Part shown: positions 22,185-34,116 of the stretch, one piece after another
How positions within the stretch are numbered: the first letter of the stretch is position 1
Layout of the letters: each line of letters starts with the position of its first letter
Assembly: GCA_023105745.1 (NCBI GenBank)
Contig: JALGQZ010000013.1
Span: forward strand, 27,576,105 to 27,640,104
Direction: 5' to 3'
Source of the DNA: Austropuccinia psidii
Taxonomy: Eukaryota > Basidiomycota > Pucciniomycetes > Pucciniales > Sphaerophragmiaceae
DNA: 64,000 nucleotides
Program-made: the position numbers and the translations under genes
Notes under the pieces: generated by a model
The model's database searches: none
What the model saw: the letters and a program-made list of their open reading frames with translations, nothing else
What the model was told of the DNA's origin: nothing

Positions 22185-24090
22185 TTGTAAACCACTCTAG
22201 AATCAGTAGTCCCCTTAATAGAAATATGACCCCCACTCAGATTGAACATAATTCTGTCTCACCTGAGAGTAACTTAAAAAGACATGTACTGTGGTTACAA
22301 CTGTCCCAATATGCTGAGCAAACTCAAAAGCAGTTTGCAGAACTAGAAGCAAGCCATTAGAGGATGAAAAATTAACAGCCCCATGGATAAAATTGTTAAA
22401 CCTCTTCAAGAAGGACATGTTCAATTGAGCAAAGCCTCTGAAGAAACCAACAAAAGACTGAATCTAGTCTTTGAAGAACAACACCAAAGCAGAAGGGACA
22501 GAGTTTGTCTGCATCAAGACATAAACAAATTGTTTAATGTCTACCATAACATGAATCCCAAACCACAAGGCCATGTTATGGATAATCCATATCACCCAGA
22601 TGCCATGTTAGTGAATAAGGCAAGATCTCCATCACAATACCAGGATGGTGATAATATGTCTTATCCTGAAAAGGAAGCCTTGAAACAGATTCCTGAGGCC
22701 TCAAGCTGGGCCAAATTCTCTGGAACTGGAGAATATGATCATATGGAAATCAGAGACTATATTTTTGGACTCTTCATTGATTTACCAAGCATACCAGACT
22801 CCTGGATTACTGCTAGACTCAATACAGAATTTAAAGGTCATGCTAGTATATGGTACACATAAATGAAAGAAATCCATGGCAGGAGAAACCGGCTATGGTG
22901 GAAGAGTCAAATTATCCAAAAGTACAGCAATGGTACTTGGATATGGCAAAAACCCATGTCATTTGAAAATGACAAATACTCAGTGGAAAAAGATCCATAT
23001 TAGTGGTGTCTCAGACAGTCTAACAGACTCAAAGCCATTGATCCTCAAATGAACACTCAAATGAGGAAGCACAAACTTCTGACACAAATTCCAGGAGAAC
23101 TATACCATGCAGTAAAATGCAGATGCAACCAGAATTGCACTCTAGATGACATTTCAAATAGCTTACAAGATGGAAGGAAAAGGACTAATATAGGGAAATT
23201 CACCCCATATAGAAGCAGTAGTTTCAAAGAGAAACAACCTTTCAGGGTAGAGTTAAAAGACAAACCCAAGGAAAGAGCGGCAAAAGTGGCTAAGAAGAAA
23301 AATTGTTGTCACAATTGTGGTTCAACAGACCACTATTCCAACTACTGTCCAAAGGCAAAGAAAAAAGTCTATGCCATTGAGAAAGTCCCAGAGGAGGAAT
23401 CCCCAACAGAAGATTCTGAATCAGACTCTATAGGTGATGCCATTAGAGAACCATCTGATGATGACCAAGACCCAAGAGAAGAACTTCGAGTGGAATACCA
23501 AGAGGAAACACCACTAGAAATCCAGGATTTACAGTTGGAAGCAGGCATGCCACAAGATACTGCTAATGAAAACCTGTGCAAACATACACAGGATGCACAA
23601 ACATTCCTGGTAACACCAACTAGAGGGATGGCATACATACATGAAACAGCCACCAAGATTACTGTCTGTATTGAAATGCTCAACATCTATTTATCATTGG
23701 CAGTGGAGCACACTGCTCCATAGTGACCAGAAATTATCTGAAAAACCACTTTCCAAGCTGGGGAAAACAGCCCTTGCCCACCAAGGCAAAGAACTGTAAA
23801 AGTGAATCAGTGAAGATGACTTCCATTGGGACAATTATCAAAGAGATAATTATAACCCATAGGAAAGGTAACATCAGACTCAACCCAGAGTTTGTAGTGC
23901 TCAATGATGCCCAAATCCAAGGGTTTTTACTGGGAACAGACTACCAGAGGATGTATGGCATAGATATTTACAACAGTAAAAATAGGCATATTACCATTGG
24001 TATCAACAAGGAAAAATAATTTGCACTTGATATATACCAAATATCTTCTCAGAATCCACTTGAGGAACTACTGAATGAATTCACAGAGGG
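21464..24090 (+). pseudogene. Element D gag-protease (degenerate)
   Basis: The ATG at 21464 (MSPAYFRDLAFQRNQPEDR) matches element C's gag start but hits a stop at once. Recognisable pieces follow: coiled-coil-like 22383-22600; capsid-like WAKFSGTGEYDHMEIRDYIF (about 22708-22767) with a stop at 22860 and another near 23001; CCHC knuckle CHNCGSTDHYSNYC (about 23310-23352); acidic linker; protease. The protease active site reads GSGAHCS instead of DTGA, so the catalytic Asp is lost (GAC to GGC), and a frameshift lies nearby (about 23690-23720). Protease C-terminal sequence YQRMYGIDIYNSKNRHITIG ends near 24019. Element E begins at 24091, before RT. Confidence 0.85.
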
Positions 24091-25500
24091 TGTCACAACC
24101 ACAAAGAATGACCCTCCTCTATTGGTGTTGCGGCAATTCCAACCTGAGACCAAGTTGGGGCCAATTGGCCACACCATATCTTTATGGCCAATTTGGCCCC
24201 CTCTGGTGCTCTATAGCCTTTTGGCCATATCCCTCTTCCCTCGCCAATTATGGCCCCAACCATCATTTATGGCCTCAGGCTATATCCCCCCATCATTGGC
24301 CTCCCTGGCCATTTCCCATATCCTCAACCCCCAGGCCTCTATCTTTCTTATGGGCCTGGGGGGGTCTCTCTGTCTCCTAGGGGTTTCTGGGTCCCCTAGC
24401 CCTCATCAGTGGGTTTGGGCCAACCCTTTCCCTTAGGGGGGTCCTGGCCTAAATGGCCTTTTTGGCCCATTTAGGCCCCCTACGGCCTCTATGGCCCGTG
24501 GGCTGTAATCACGGTCTACAGTTCATGGGCCAATTAGGCCCCTTTTGGCCTAATCCAATGGGGCCAAAGGGGGAATCCCACTAGCCCCAAGGCCAGGTGG
24601 TCCCCAAACCACAATTGGGCCCACCTGAGCCAAATTTGGCCACATAGCACCATGGCACCAAAATGACCATAAACCACCATAGGACCCGATTTGGCCCAGG
24701 ATCACCATGGGCCACTTTTCAGCCCATGGCCCCTGGTACCCACCAGATTCCACCAGATCTGCTCAGCTCACTCCTTCCCCTCACCTTAAGGGGAATTCTT
24801 CCATTCCTCCATGCACCCCATACTCAAGGTTGCAGGAGTGGTGCATATATGGTATTATATACCATTATGCACAATGTTTGCTCAACAATTCAATGGTGAC
24901 GCTTTCAGGACCCAATTCCATATTTACAAATCAAGGTCCCAAAATCCAAAGCTCATTTCAAAGGAGGACCTCTTAGCTCATCAGTCTGGCAATCCATGGC
25001 TGCAATCAGAAGACCATTCAAGGATCCCAATCACCTGGCCCTGCAGGAGTTGGGTTGGAAATTCATTCAGGATTATTTCAAGGGCCATTCCCAGATGTTA
25101 TACATTGCTCCAATCAGTTTTCAAGGCATCAAGTATCTCAATACTCCTTGGACAACTCAATTGGTCCATACAGGTGGCAATCAATCAACCTGTATGTACT
25201 TGGCTCAATTGGGCCAATTCATATTCCACTGTGGGAATTCAGTCACACAGTTCAAATTTCAAGATGGCCAGATCTGTATTGACCCAGTTCAGACAATGCA
25301 GCCTGTGACTCACCTTCCAGGATCAGTCTTTCAACTTTTCACATATACTGGCCACCTTTCAGCACCTGGGGACTTTTTCCCCAGTTAATTAATATACTGG
25401 ATTTGTTTTGATCTTTATTCTCTTTTACCGTATTAAAGTTGATACCGATAATTTTAAGTCAGTCATTCAGAACTTTTCTCTTTTTCTTCCTCTCCTGTAA
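24091..25500 (+). repeat. Element E 5' LTR (GGCC-rich)
   Basis: It begins TGTCACAACCACAAAGAATG and ends CTTCCTCTCCTGTAA, where the 3' copy has CCTGTCA. It is markedly richer in G+C than its surroundings, with dense TGGCC/GGCCA words between 24150 and 24740. Open frames inside (for example 24996-25388) exist because of composition. The 3' copy carries a stop in the same frame and mostly amino-acid-changing differences. Confidence 0.88.
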
Positions 25501-26278
25501 GTGGATATTGGTGGTCATATCTTTTGCTAATTCCATTTCCTTTGCTGGAAGGTTGAGACAGTGAATTGAGGATTCACTTGGTTGGCTTCTTGGCCTTTGG
25601 CTTCTCTTATTATCTTTTGCCTTTGGCTTCTTATCTTTTTCTTTTATCTTTGGCAAACTTGTCTTTTCCCTTATTCTTCTTCAAAGAAATTTAATCATTA
25701 TTTTCTTATATCCTTTGGAGCCCTCCAAGTGAGTTCTTGATTCCTGAGTGCCAGGCCACTCTTGCTTCCATAAGAGCCCATGTGCTATTATATTAATCAA
25801 CTCATAATTTTTCTTCTTTTCATTCATTCTTACGTTTCAATTCATTCATTTCACTTCATCAAAATTATGACACTTTAACGTTTTATGAACTTATGATTTA
25901 TTTGTCACCTCTCAAACTTCTCCCATTCATTTCTTCATTCTGAAATTTGAAAGCTGACCCATTTTCATCTTAATTCAATTCATCAAATCTTTCATATTCA
26001 GGCCCCATTATTGAAATTTAAATTGATCATTATTATCATTCAGACATGTCTTCACATCAAGATTCATATTTGATTTGTTCTTCAGGAATTTTGATTTTGA
26101 CTGATTAATTTGACATAAATTGACATTTACTTCAAGAAAGATTGATTGACCTGAAGATTTTATTGATTTTGCTGACTTTTCACATCTAGAAAATTGATTT
26201 ACATTGATTTTGACCTCAAGAATTGATTGATTGATTGATATTTTGGCAAGATTTAAGTTTGAATTGATTTGACATTTG

Positions 26279-26315
<37 letters not shown>

Positions 26316-26407
26316 TTGATTTTAGCTTCAAGACTATTTTCGGTTTTGCCTCAAGTTGTTTATTGAAGTTTTTATTATTTTCATTTAAATTTTAATTTTA
26401 TTCAATC
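25501..26407 (+). other. Element E leader
   Basis: GTGGATATTGGTGG follows the LTR and could be the primer site, but it is unlike that of A-D. The remainder is T-rich, non-coding sequence with a GATT microsatellite near its end. No gene is visible. Confidence 0.5.
26281..26316. repeat. GATT-type microsatellite
   Basis: About eight copies of TGAT/GATT occur in a row, with looser copies upstream (26218-26240). The minus-strand frame rich in Ser-Ile-Asn-Gln here merely reads this repeat. Confidence 0.85.
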
Positions 26408-27720
26408 ATGCCACTCCAACACTCACCTTCTGCAAGACAGACAAGATCTCATGCCCAAGCTCAGGCTTTTCTGACTCCTACTCCAAGAGCTCCTCTTGAT
26501 GGGACCCCAGAGGTTCCACCACTGAAGGCCCAATTAGACAGAGGACCAATCAAGGAGGAAGCAGCACCATCCAGGAAGGAAGGAAGAGTGCCAAGAAGAT
26601 CCAATCTTTTTCAGGAGTAGTTGGTGGTTTCCAGGCATGTCAAGGACTACATTTAGAGGTCCAGGTGAAGATGGTAAAGAGGAGGAGGAGAAGTCTGTTG
26701 AAGAGGAAGAGTCTGATGGAACTGAGGCTGCTCCTGCTCCTGTGGAAGCATCTGAAAGCACCAGAGGACCAACTCTAGCCCAGTCTGATCAGCCTGTCTC
26801 TCACCAGACTGAAACATCCTTATTGGCCATCATGCAGCAAATGAAAAAAAATTATGGCAAATCTTCAACCTGCTGCATCTTCTGAAGTTTCAAGACCACA
26901 AGCCTACAAGACTCCATCTATGAAAGCACTGGAATGTTTTGATGGGACTCAACCCTTCAGAGTCAGAAGTTTGATTCAGTCTTGTCAACCTATTTCTCAC
27001 AATTACCCAGAAATTTTTTCTCAAGACAGAAAGAAAGTTTTTTATGCCACTTCATTTTTAGTTTGCAGGGCTGCAAAATGGATTGAGCCTTATCTTTCAA
27101 ATCTCACTAATCAAGACTCAAGCTATCTTCTCAATTCATGGCCATTGTTTGAATCCCAACTCTTCACTTTATTTGGGGACCCAAATGAAGTTAGAAAAGT
27201 TGAAGCAGAGTTGGATGGCCTTAGAATGAAAGAAGGTGGGAATGTTGCCTTATAAATCTCCGATTTCAGTAGTTTGGTTTCAAGAATTGCAGATTGGGGT
27301 GAAAGGGCCCTTATTCATCATTTCAGGAAGTGTTTGGCCTCCCATCCTTCAAACATTGATTCTCTTCAAGACTTAATGGACGTCAGCCTGGAACTTGATA
27401 CCAGGTACCTGAGAGGCAAAAGGAGAAGAATCATCATCAAGAGAAGAAGCCTGAAGCCTCAAAGTCAAACTCTTCTCATCATCAAAATTCTTCAAGCTCA
27501 AGTCATAAGAAGAAGAATCTTCATTCTCAAAAGTGGGACACACCCCATTCTCCCTTTTTGAATAAGGACTTCAAGTTGAAAGGTTCTGAAAAAGAAAGAA
27601 GAATCAAGGAGGGCTTGTGTACTTATTGTGGTGGGAAGCATAGTATTGAGTCTTGTTTCAAAAGGCCTCAAACCAAGCTTACCCAACCATCAGGCAGTTT
27701 TCCCAGCCAGGGAAAAGCCT
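26408..27720 (+). pseudogene. Element E gag (degenerate)
   Basis: It starts at ATG 26408 (MPLQHSPSARQTRSHAQAQ), with stops and frame changes near 26620, 26830-26860, 27255 and 27560. The capsid-like part (26854-27410) includes KALECFDGTQPFRVRSLIQ, FYATSFLVCRAAKWIEPYL and LFTLFGDPNEVRKVEAELDG, typical of fungal gypsy Gag. A CCHC knuckle CTYCGGKHSIESC lies at 27618-27656. The ORF0/intron arrangement of A-D is not seen here. Confidence 0.8.
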
Positions 27721-27779
27721 GAGTGAAGATCATGTTGTGTTCAATAGTCTTCACTGTTTTCCATCCAGAGCAAAATTGT

Positions 27780-30388
27780 GCATTCTGAATACTGGTGTCA
27801 ATAATCCTCTCAAACTCTTTGTTTTTTTGTCTCTTTCTGATTTTTTTACAGTATTCTCATTGATTCTGGTGCTACACACTCAATTATTGCAAAGCCTTTT
27901 GTTCACAAGTACTCATTGACTATGTCAGAACTTCCAGAGAAGATTTCTCTTATCATCTTGGACTCCTCTGAGTCCCCTTCCTTATTTGTGACTCACCATA
28001 CTAAATATATGGTTGATCTCCCTTCCTTCCCAAGGTTTGAATGAGACTTTTTAGTCATTGATACTCCCAAGTGAGAAGACCTCATATTGGGCTTTGACTT
28101 TCTAAATCATTTTAATCTTTCTATTGATTGGAGGCAAGGGCTGATCACCTTTAATGCTGATCATAAGGACTATTCTGATCCTTTTAAATCTTTCTGTAAT
28201 GACTTTGCTGCTGCCAAATAATGTGCAGCCCTGGTTGGTGATTCTAGAACACCATCATTCCCATATTCTGTCCATATTCCTTCCATAAACTCCCCTCAGT
28301 CATTATGATTAAAATAAATGGTTGAGCTTCCTTCATTCCAAAGCTTTGAATGGGACATTTTAGTCATTGATACTCCCAAGGGAGAAAACCTCATATTGGG
28401 CTTTGACTTTCTTAATCATTTTAAGCCATTTTTTGATTGGAGGAAAGTGCTGAACACCTGTAATTCTGATCATGAGGACTATTATTATCCTTCAAAATCT
28501 TTCAGTAATGAATTTTCTTCTTCCAAACCATGTGCAGCTCTGGTTGGTGATTCTAGAACACTATCATTTCCATCTTCTGTCCATATTCCTTCTCTCAATT
28601 CCCATATGGCATTACTATGATCTAGAGATGAATTCTTCAAAGAGATTCAAGATGTTGGAGAAGATAATTCTGTATCATCACTTCATCTCTTGTTTGTGAA
28701 TATGGACCTTCCTCCTTCATCTTGTCATGACTCCCTGGAGGAGTTGTGGGATGAAGAGCAAGAGCCACAAGAAATAGAAACCATGATGAAGTTTTTTCCT
28801 TCTGCTTATCACCAATATTTGGATGTATTCTCCAAGGTGAAAGCAGAGAAACTTCCTCCTCACCATGCCTGTGTTCATCATATTGAGCTGGAGGGGTCTC
28901 TACCTCCAGTTGGGGTGATCTACTCTTTATCCAAACAAGAGTCAGATACACTCAGGGCCTAAATTTCAGAGAATGTAGAGAAAGGTTTCATCTGGGGAAG
29001 CTCCTCTTCAACAGGGGCACCTGTCCTCTTTGTCAAAAAGAAAGATGGTGGCATCTGTTTGTGTCTTGATTACCGCCAACTTAATGCTGTTACTAGGTAG
29101 AACAAGTATCCTGTTCTCCCTATGAATCAGCTCCTCAATTTATTTAATGGTTCTTCTATCTTCCCCAACATTGATTTGCATGGTGCATATAACCTGCTCA
29201 GAATCAAGGAGGGTGATGAACATTTGACATGCTTTAGAACTAAATATGGCAGTTATGAGTACTTGGTTATGCCATTTGGGCTCACCAATACTCCTGCCTC
29301 TTTTCAGAATCTTGTCAATGATATTTTCCAAGATCTTCTTGATATTTATGTTGTGGCTTATTTGGATGACATTATGGTCTTTTCCAAATCTGAGGAAGAA
29401 CATGTCACTCATGTGTCCAATGTTCTTTCCAGACTCAGAGCCAATAACCTTTTTTCCAAGGCTTCAAAGTGCCTATTTCATGTCTCTAGTGTAGAATACC
29501 TTGGTTATGTTGTTTCTTCTGAAGGCCTCAAGATGGACCAAGCAAACGTCCAGCAGCTTCTCAATTGGCCATCTACAAGATCCCTCAAGGTTCTTCAATC
29601 ATTCATTGGCTTCGCCAACTTCTACCGCTGTTTCATCAAGAATTATTCAACGAACATCAGTTCACTCACCAATTTCCTCAAGAAAGATTCCTGTTTTCCC
29701 CTCAATTAGGAAGCTCTCAGTCAGTTTGACCAACTCAAAGAGGCCTTCACCACTGCTCCAGTCCTATCCGACTTCAATCCTTCTCTACCCACCATTGTAG
29801 AGACAGATGCATCCAATTATGCTTTGGGTGCTGTACTGAGTCAGGTCTCTGACTCAGGAAAACATCCCATTGCATTTGACAGCTGCAAGCCTATCCCAGA
29901 AGAGCTCAACTATGAGATTCATGACAAGGAACTCCTTGGCATAGTCTGGGCTCTCAAGCGCTGGAGGGCTTTTCTTCTTTCTCTCTCATCCTCTTTTGAA
30001 GTTCTCATCAATCATTCTTCTCTTCAATACTTCATATCTTCAAAATTTCTTCCTCGCCGTCAATCCTGCTGGGCTGAATTCCTCTCTGAATTTCACTTCT
30101 GAATCTCTTACCACCCTGGCCGCCTAGCTACTCTTCTGGATGCCTTATCACATTTGGACAAGGTTTATCTGGAGAGGGGGGGATTTCATCAGCAAGAATC
30201 CAATGAACTTTCAACAGCTCATCAAGCCGGATGAAGTCTAACCTTCAAGATATTTTGCAGTCAAGGTGGAATCCTTTTCAAATTTTATTGATTCAATTCA
30301 GAAGGCTCTATGGAAAGATTCTCAGTACAAAAGTATCCTTCAAGAATTGGGCAAAGTTAAATCCATTCAGGATTATTCTCTTGATTCC
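27780..30388 (+). pseudogene. Element E protease, RT and RNase H (degenerate, cut by C)
   Basis: Protease DSGATHS is at about 27862. A linker follows with a tandem duplication (28009-28317 and 28318-28620). RT spans about 28960-29700 with VSSEGLKMDQ, CFRTKYGSYEYLVMPFGLTN and the YLDD box at 29359-29370, and stops at 29098 and 29707. RNase H (about 29800-30160) includes ETDASNYALGAVLSQ and HDKELLGIVWALKRW. Reading stops at 30388, where element C inserted, and resumes at 37764 with the integrase. Most lesions are single-base stops. Confidence 0.85.
28009..28620 (+). repeat. Internal tandem duplication in element E (two ~305-bp units)
   Basis: Both units start ATGGTTGA(T/G)CT(C/T)CCTTC, pass through ATTTTAGTCATTGATACTCCCAAG, CTCATATTGGGCTTTGACTT and GCAGCYCTGGTTGGTGATTC, and end near CTCAGTCATTATGA / CATATGGCATTACTATGA. 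Unit boundaries are 28009-28317 and 28318-28620. They have diverged at many positions and both carry the protease-RT linker. Confidence 0.85.
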
Positions 30389-31886
30389 TGTCAGCCTGTG
30401 ACTCAAAATAGAGCACCAGCATGACATCCAACATGCCATAAGTAATGGTATGAGGAATATTGGACAAATATAGCCAATACAAGTAAATTATAAAGAGGAA
30501 ACCTCCTCAAAGATAATAAGAAAGGACAAAGATATGCCCTATCAAAGATAAGACCAAATAAGCAAAAACTCTTATTCTGGCCTCTAATCTAACTTATGTA
30601 TATTTAATGGGAACCCCACCAGAATTGTTATTTTTCTTAAAGCTCACATAGAGAGCTACACAATGATATCATCCATGTTGTTGTAACACCACTACAACTG
30701 GAGATACCATATAACCTTATTTTCAAAACCAAGTCCCCCTGAAAGTCAAAGAGGGCTTGTACAAAACTGTACAAAAGTATAACCAAATTAAAGATCTCAA
30801 CAAGAGCTTTAATTTGAGACACCTTAGACCTCTGTATCTCTTAAATTGACTGAGGGATCTTGGTTCAAAGGTTTAATAACCAAAATACAGATATTCTGAA
30901 AACAAGAAAATAAACAAACCCCTGTATTTTTGGCATACACTCATACAACTGTACAGTGTAATATACCAAACTGTAGAGCTAATCAAGCCCTACAAAACTG
31001 TATCATCAGAATACTGATATCTTCCAAATTGAAGAAGATATCTAGCATGGAAGTTTTTGAAGCCTCATACTGATGTACAAAATTACATCCAAAAACTTGA
31101 AACCCTTATAACTTTTGCTATTTGCAAGAAGGGTAAACATGAAGCATACCAAATTGAAGAGCTCATTAAGCCCTTCAATTCTGTGCTCTTGGTTTCTTGA
31201 TATCTCAAAAACTGACTGAGATATCCTGGTTGGAAGTATTTTGACCAATACTGGCCTGTACCAAACCTGTACCAACCAGTACTGGCTTGATACTTAAAAT
31301 AATGGTTGTTTAAAGCTTAAACCCGCCCAGAATGACTAATATTAGTCATCCAGACACTCTGGACACGTCACAATGGTGCTGACGTGGCCTGTGAAGAGTT
31401 TTTTCACCCTGTATTGATCCAGAATGATCATTTGTGGTCCAAAAACCACAATTCTGACTATGCTGACGTCAGAATTGATGGTACAGAACCACAACCCAGC
31501 CTCCAGAGTGAAAATTTTCACTCTGTAGACGTGTGAAGAGCCTACTAGTCTTTCACAGTCCTCAGAGGAGATAAAAGCAGGTCTTTCCTCACTGGAAAAG
31601 ACTCATCTTATCATGAATTAACATCCTTACGTAGTAAAACTGTCTTATACCAGTAGTACTCTTAGGATTATATTGATATAATTAAAATAATTAATTATTG
31701 TAGTGTTTCTTTACAGTCAAAGATATTAGAGCATTGCAACCCAGGTCCTCAATAGACTCATCACCACTGTTACCACATAGCAGTAGGACCTGAAGATTTC
31801 ATTTATTATTTATTTTTTGTGTGTCACAGTCATAGTGCTAGCTTGTATTTACTATTTTTAAGCTACTACATAGACTCACCCTGACA
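30389..31886 (+). repeat. Element C 5' LTR
   Basis: It runs TGTCAGCCTGTGACTC...AGACTCACCCTGACA. A TATA-like GATAAAAGCAGG lies near 31568. Several CTGTAC(A/C) words occur (30768, 30949, 31255-31271). The terminal ~170 bp parallels the element D LTR. Confidence 0.95.
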
Positions 31887-33440
31887 TTTTGGGGGCCTGG
31901 CCGTTGTTTTAACCTATTCTGGACCTATTTTGGCGATTTTTGGATCATCTTCACTATTTTTGAAGGTTTTTTACTATAAAAGTAAGTACAATTTCGAGTT
32001 TTTTTCATTTTTTAACTAATTTTCATCTCTTATATTATAAAAATATAATATATATTTTTTATATATTGTATTTTATCAAAATATATTAAATAATATATTT
32101 TATTTTATTTTTGAGTATTTATACTCTTCAAAGCTTTATATTGCAATTTTCACGAAAATTAATAATAATAAATAATTATTATTAATTTTTCAAATTTATT
32201 TTTATATACAAACAGTATATTTAAATAAAAAAAAAATTTATTTTTTACCAAATTGTGTAAAAATTAATTTAAATCATAATATTTATTGTAAATCAACAAT
32301 AAATATTGAAATAATAATTTTATTATTTCAATTCTTTAATATTCAAATTGAATATTATTGAAGAAGATCTTTTTTTACTCAAGTTGAGGAAAAATTGATT
32401 AAAATTTTCTTTTTTTGATAAATAATCAAAAAAAAAAAAAATCTTAATAATAATAAGTCATTGTTATCAATTTACCACGAAAATTGATAATAATAAGTAA
32501 CTATTATTAACTTCTCAAACTTATTTTTATATACAAATAGTATATTTAAATAGAAAGTATAATTAATTTTTACCAAATTGTGTAAAATTAATTCATAATA
32601 TTTATTGTAAACCAACAATAAATATTTAGATAATAATTTTATTATTATTTAAATTCTTTAATATTCAAATTGAATATTATTGAAGAAGAATCTTTCTACT
32701 CAAGTTGAGGAAAAATTCATCAATTTTAATAATAATAAGTAATTATTATTAACTTCCCAAACTTATTTTTATATACAAATAGTATATTCAAATAGAAAGC
32801 ATAATTAATTTTTACCAAATTGTGTAAAATTAAGTTAAATCATAATATTTATTGTAAACCAACAATAAATATTTAAATAATAATTTTATTATTATTTCAA
32901 TTCTTTAATATTCAAATTAAATATTATTGAAGAAGAATCCTTTCTACTCAAGTTAAGGAAAAATTCATCAATTTTTTTAAAAAAATAAAAAAATAAATAA
33001 ATAAAAATAAGTAAATAACTTATCAATAATATTCAAGTTTAATAATATAAACTTTTAATATTAACTACTTTACTTATAAAAATAAGTGAAACAAAACTGT
33101 TATTTCTTCAAAAAATAAAAAATAAAATAATAATAATAATAAATAATTAAAACTCAAATATAAAACCAAACTCAGAAGAAATAACAGTAAGGAATTGGAA
33201 ATTTTGTTTATTCAAATTGAATTACAAACCTTCTCCATTTTCTTTCAAAGTGGAAAAAATACATTCCATTTGAGACAAAATCACAGTGAAATTCATCTGT
33301 ACCAGCCTCAAAGACAAGGAGGCAGTACTAACTCCCAAGCAAATTGCCAAGGAGTATAAAGCAAAAATCAGTCCAAGGGCCTTTTAAAGGTAAAGAAACC
33401 TTGGAAAATACAGAATTTTTGTCTTTTGTCATTTTTTAAC
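31887..33440 (+). other. PBS-like site and leader of element C
   Basis: TTTTGGGGGCCTGGCCGTT follows the LTR. The leader is extremely AT-rich and contains three diverged copies of a ~250-bp block (about 32140, 32470 and 32715) that repeats CAACAATAAATATT, TTCTTTAATATTCAAATTGA and CTACTCAAGTTGAGGAAAAA. It ends with an ORF0 exon relic (33253-33389) and a 71-nt intron-like segment (33390-33460). Confidence 0.6.
32140..32975. repeat. Three tandem diverged ~250-bp units in the element C leader
   Basis: Each unit carries, in order, AATAATAATAA(G)TAA, ATTTTTATATACAAA, TTTACCAAATTGTGTAAAA, an AACAATAAATATT block and TTGAAGAAGAATC(T/C)TT plus TCAAGTT(G/A)AGGAAAAAT. Successive CAAATTGTGTAAAA copies fall near 32249, 32574 and 32816. 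Units differ in length and sequence. Confidence 0.7.
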
Positions 33441-34116
33441 ATGACAACTCCATTTCTCAGAGATCTTGGATACCCAAGAAATCAGCCAGAAATCTGGCAA
33501 AGAAGAAACAGAGAGAGAGGGCCACCCCCTTCTGGATCAAATAACCAACAAAGGACTTATTATCAGGAAACTCCTGCCCAAAGTTCCACCCCAAACCAAG
33601 TTCAGCCAAGTCCAACAAAAGAATTGGACAGATGCAGAAAAAATAACTCATATGCATCTACTCCTGAAAGACTTGTTCACATGGAGTATGGACAACAAAA
33701 CCTTCACCATGAAAGTATTATGGGAGGAAATTGGAATAATGAGGCAAAAAATATGAGTAAATCTTATTACTTGCCAAAAGGTTCTGGAAGAAATGAAAAG
33801 TTGGAATCTCAACAGCCATTTCATACTCTCAGAAGAGACTTGAATCAGAAGGAATCAGACAGAAACCCAAGCCATAGAGAATTCTTGGCATATGGAAGAG
33901 CCCAATCTGATTCAGGAACACCAAGGCATGGAAGAAGAAATTCCATCTTTCCCACATCAGTCCAACAGCTACAGGACTTTAAATCTAAAGGACAATATTT
34001 CCAGGACTCTCCAGTCATCCCTGGTGGTTTCCAGCAGAGGAAATGGAGCCCTAGTAGAGAACAAGAATTCTTTCAGGAAGGAGAAGATAGAATCAGATCC
34101 TTTGATGAAACAATGA
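33253..34116 (+). pseudogene. ORF0 relic of element C
   Basis: Exon 1 (33253-33389) starts TGGAAAAAATACATTCC, like D's TGGAAGAAAACTACATACC, but has a stop after seven codons. After the intron-like segment, the +1 frame reads ILDTQEISQKSGKEETE, then NWTDAEKITHMHLLLKDLFT and MDNKTFTMKVLWEEIG, clearly homologous to D's ORF0, with stops at 33754 and about 33840. It continues as NQTETQAIENSW and FRKEKIESDPLMKQ to 34116. It is broken here while the overlapping gag frame is intact. Confidence 0.55.
33390..33460 (+). other. Putative 71-nt intron containing the gag AUG of element C
   Basis: The donor is AAAG|GTAAAG, the acceptor TTTCTCAG|AGATC, and a pyrimidine-rich tail contains TTTTTTAAC. The gag ATG is at 33441, 20 nt before the intron end, exactly the spacing seen in element D. 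Confidence 0.5.

Noticed and set aside
24811..25388. Overlapping 130- and 165-codon frames inside the E 5' LTR
   Set aside because: The 3' LTR copy has a stop in the same frame and differences between copies mostly change amino acids, so the frames reflect composition rather than coding.
26008..26331. Minus-strand 107-codon frame rich in Ser-Ile-Asn-Gln
   Set aside because: It reads a GATT microsatellite and neighbouring T-rich sequence of the E leader.
30637..31275. Minus-strand frames in the element C LTR, repeated at 36509-37147
   Set aside because: They are identical only because the LTRs are nearly identical; there is no start context or recognisable domain, and the D LTRs do not keep the frames open.
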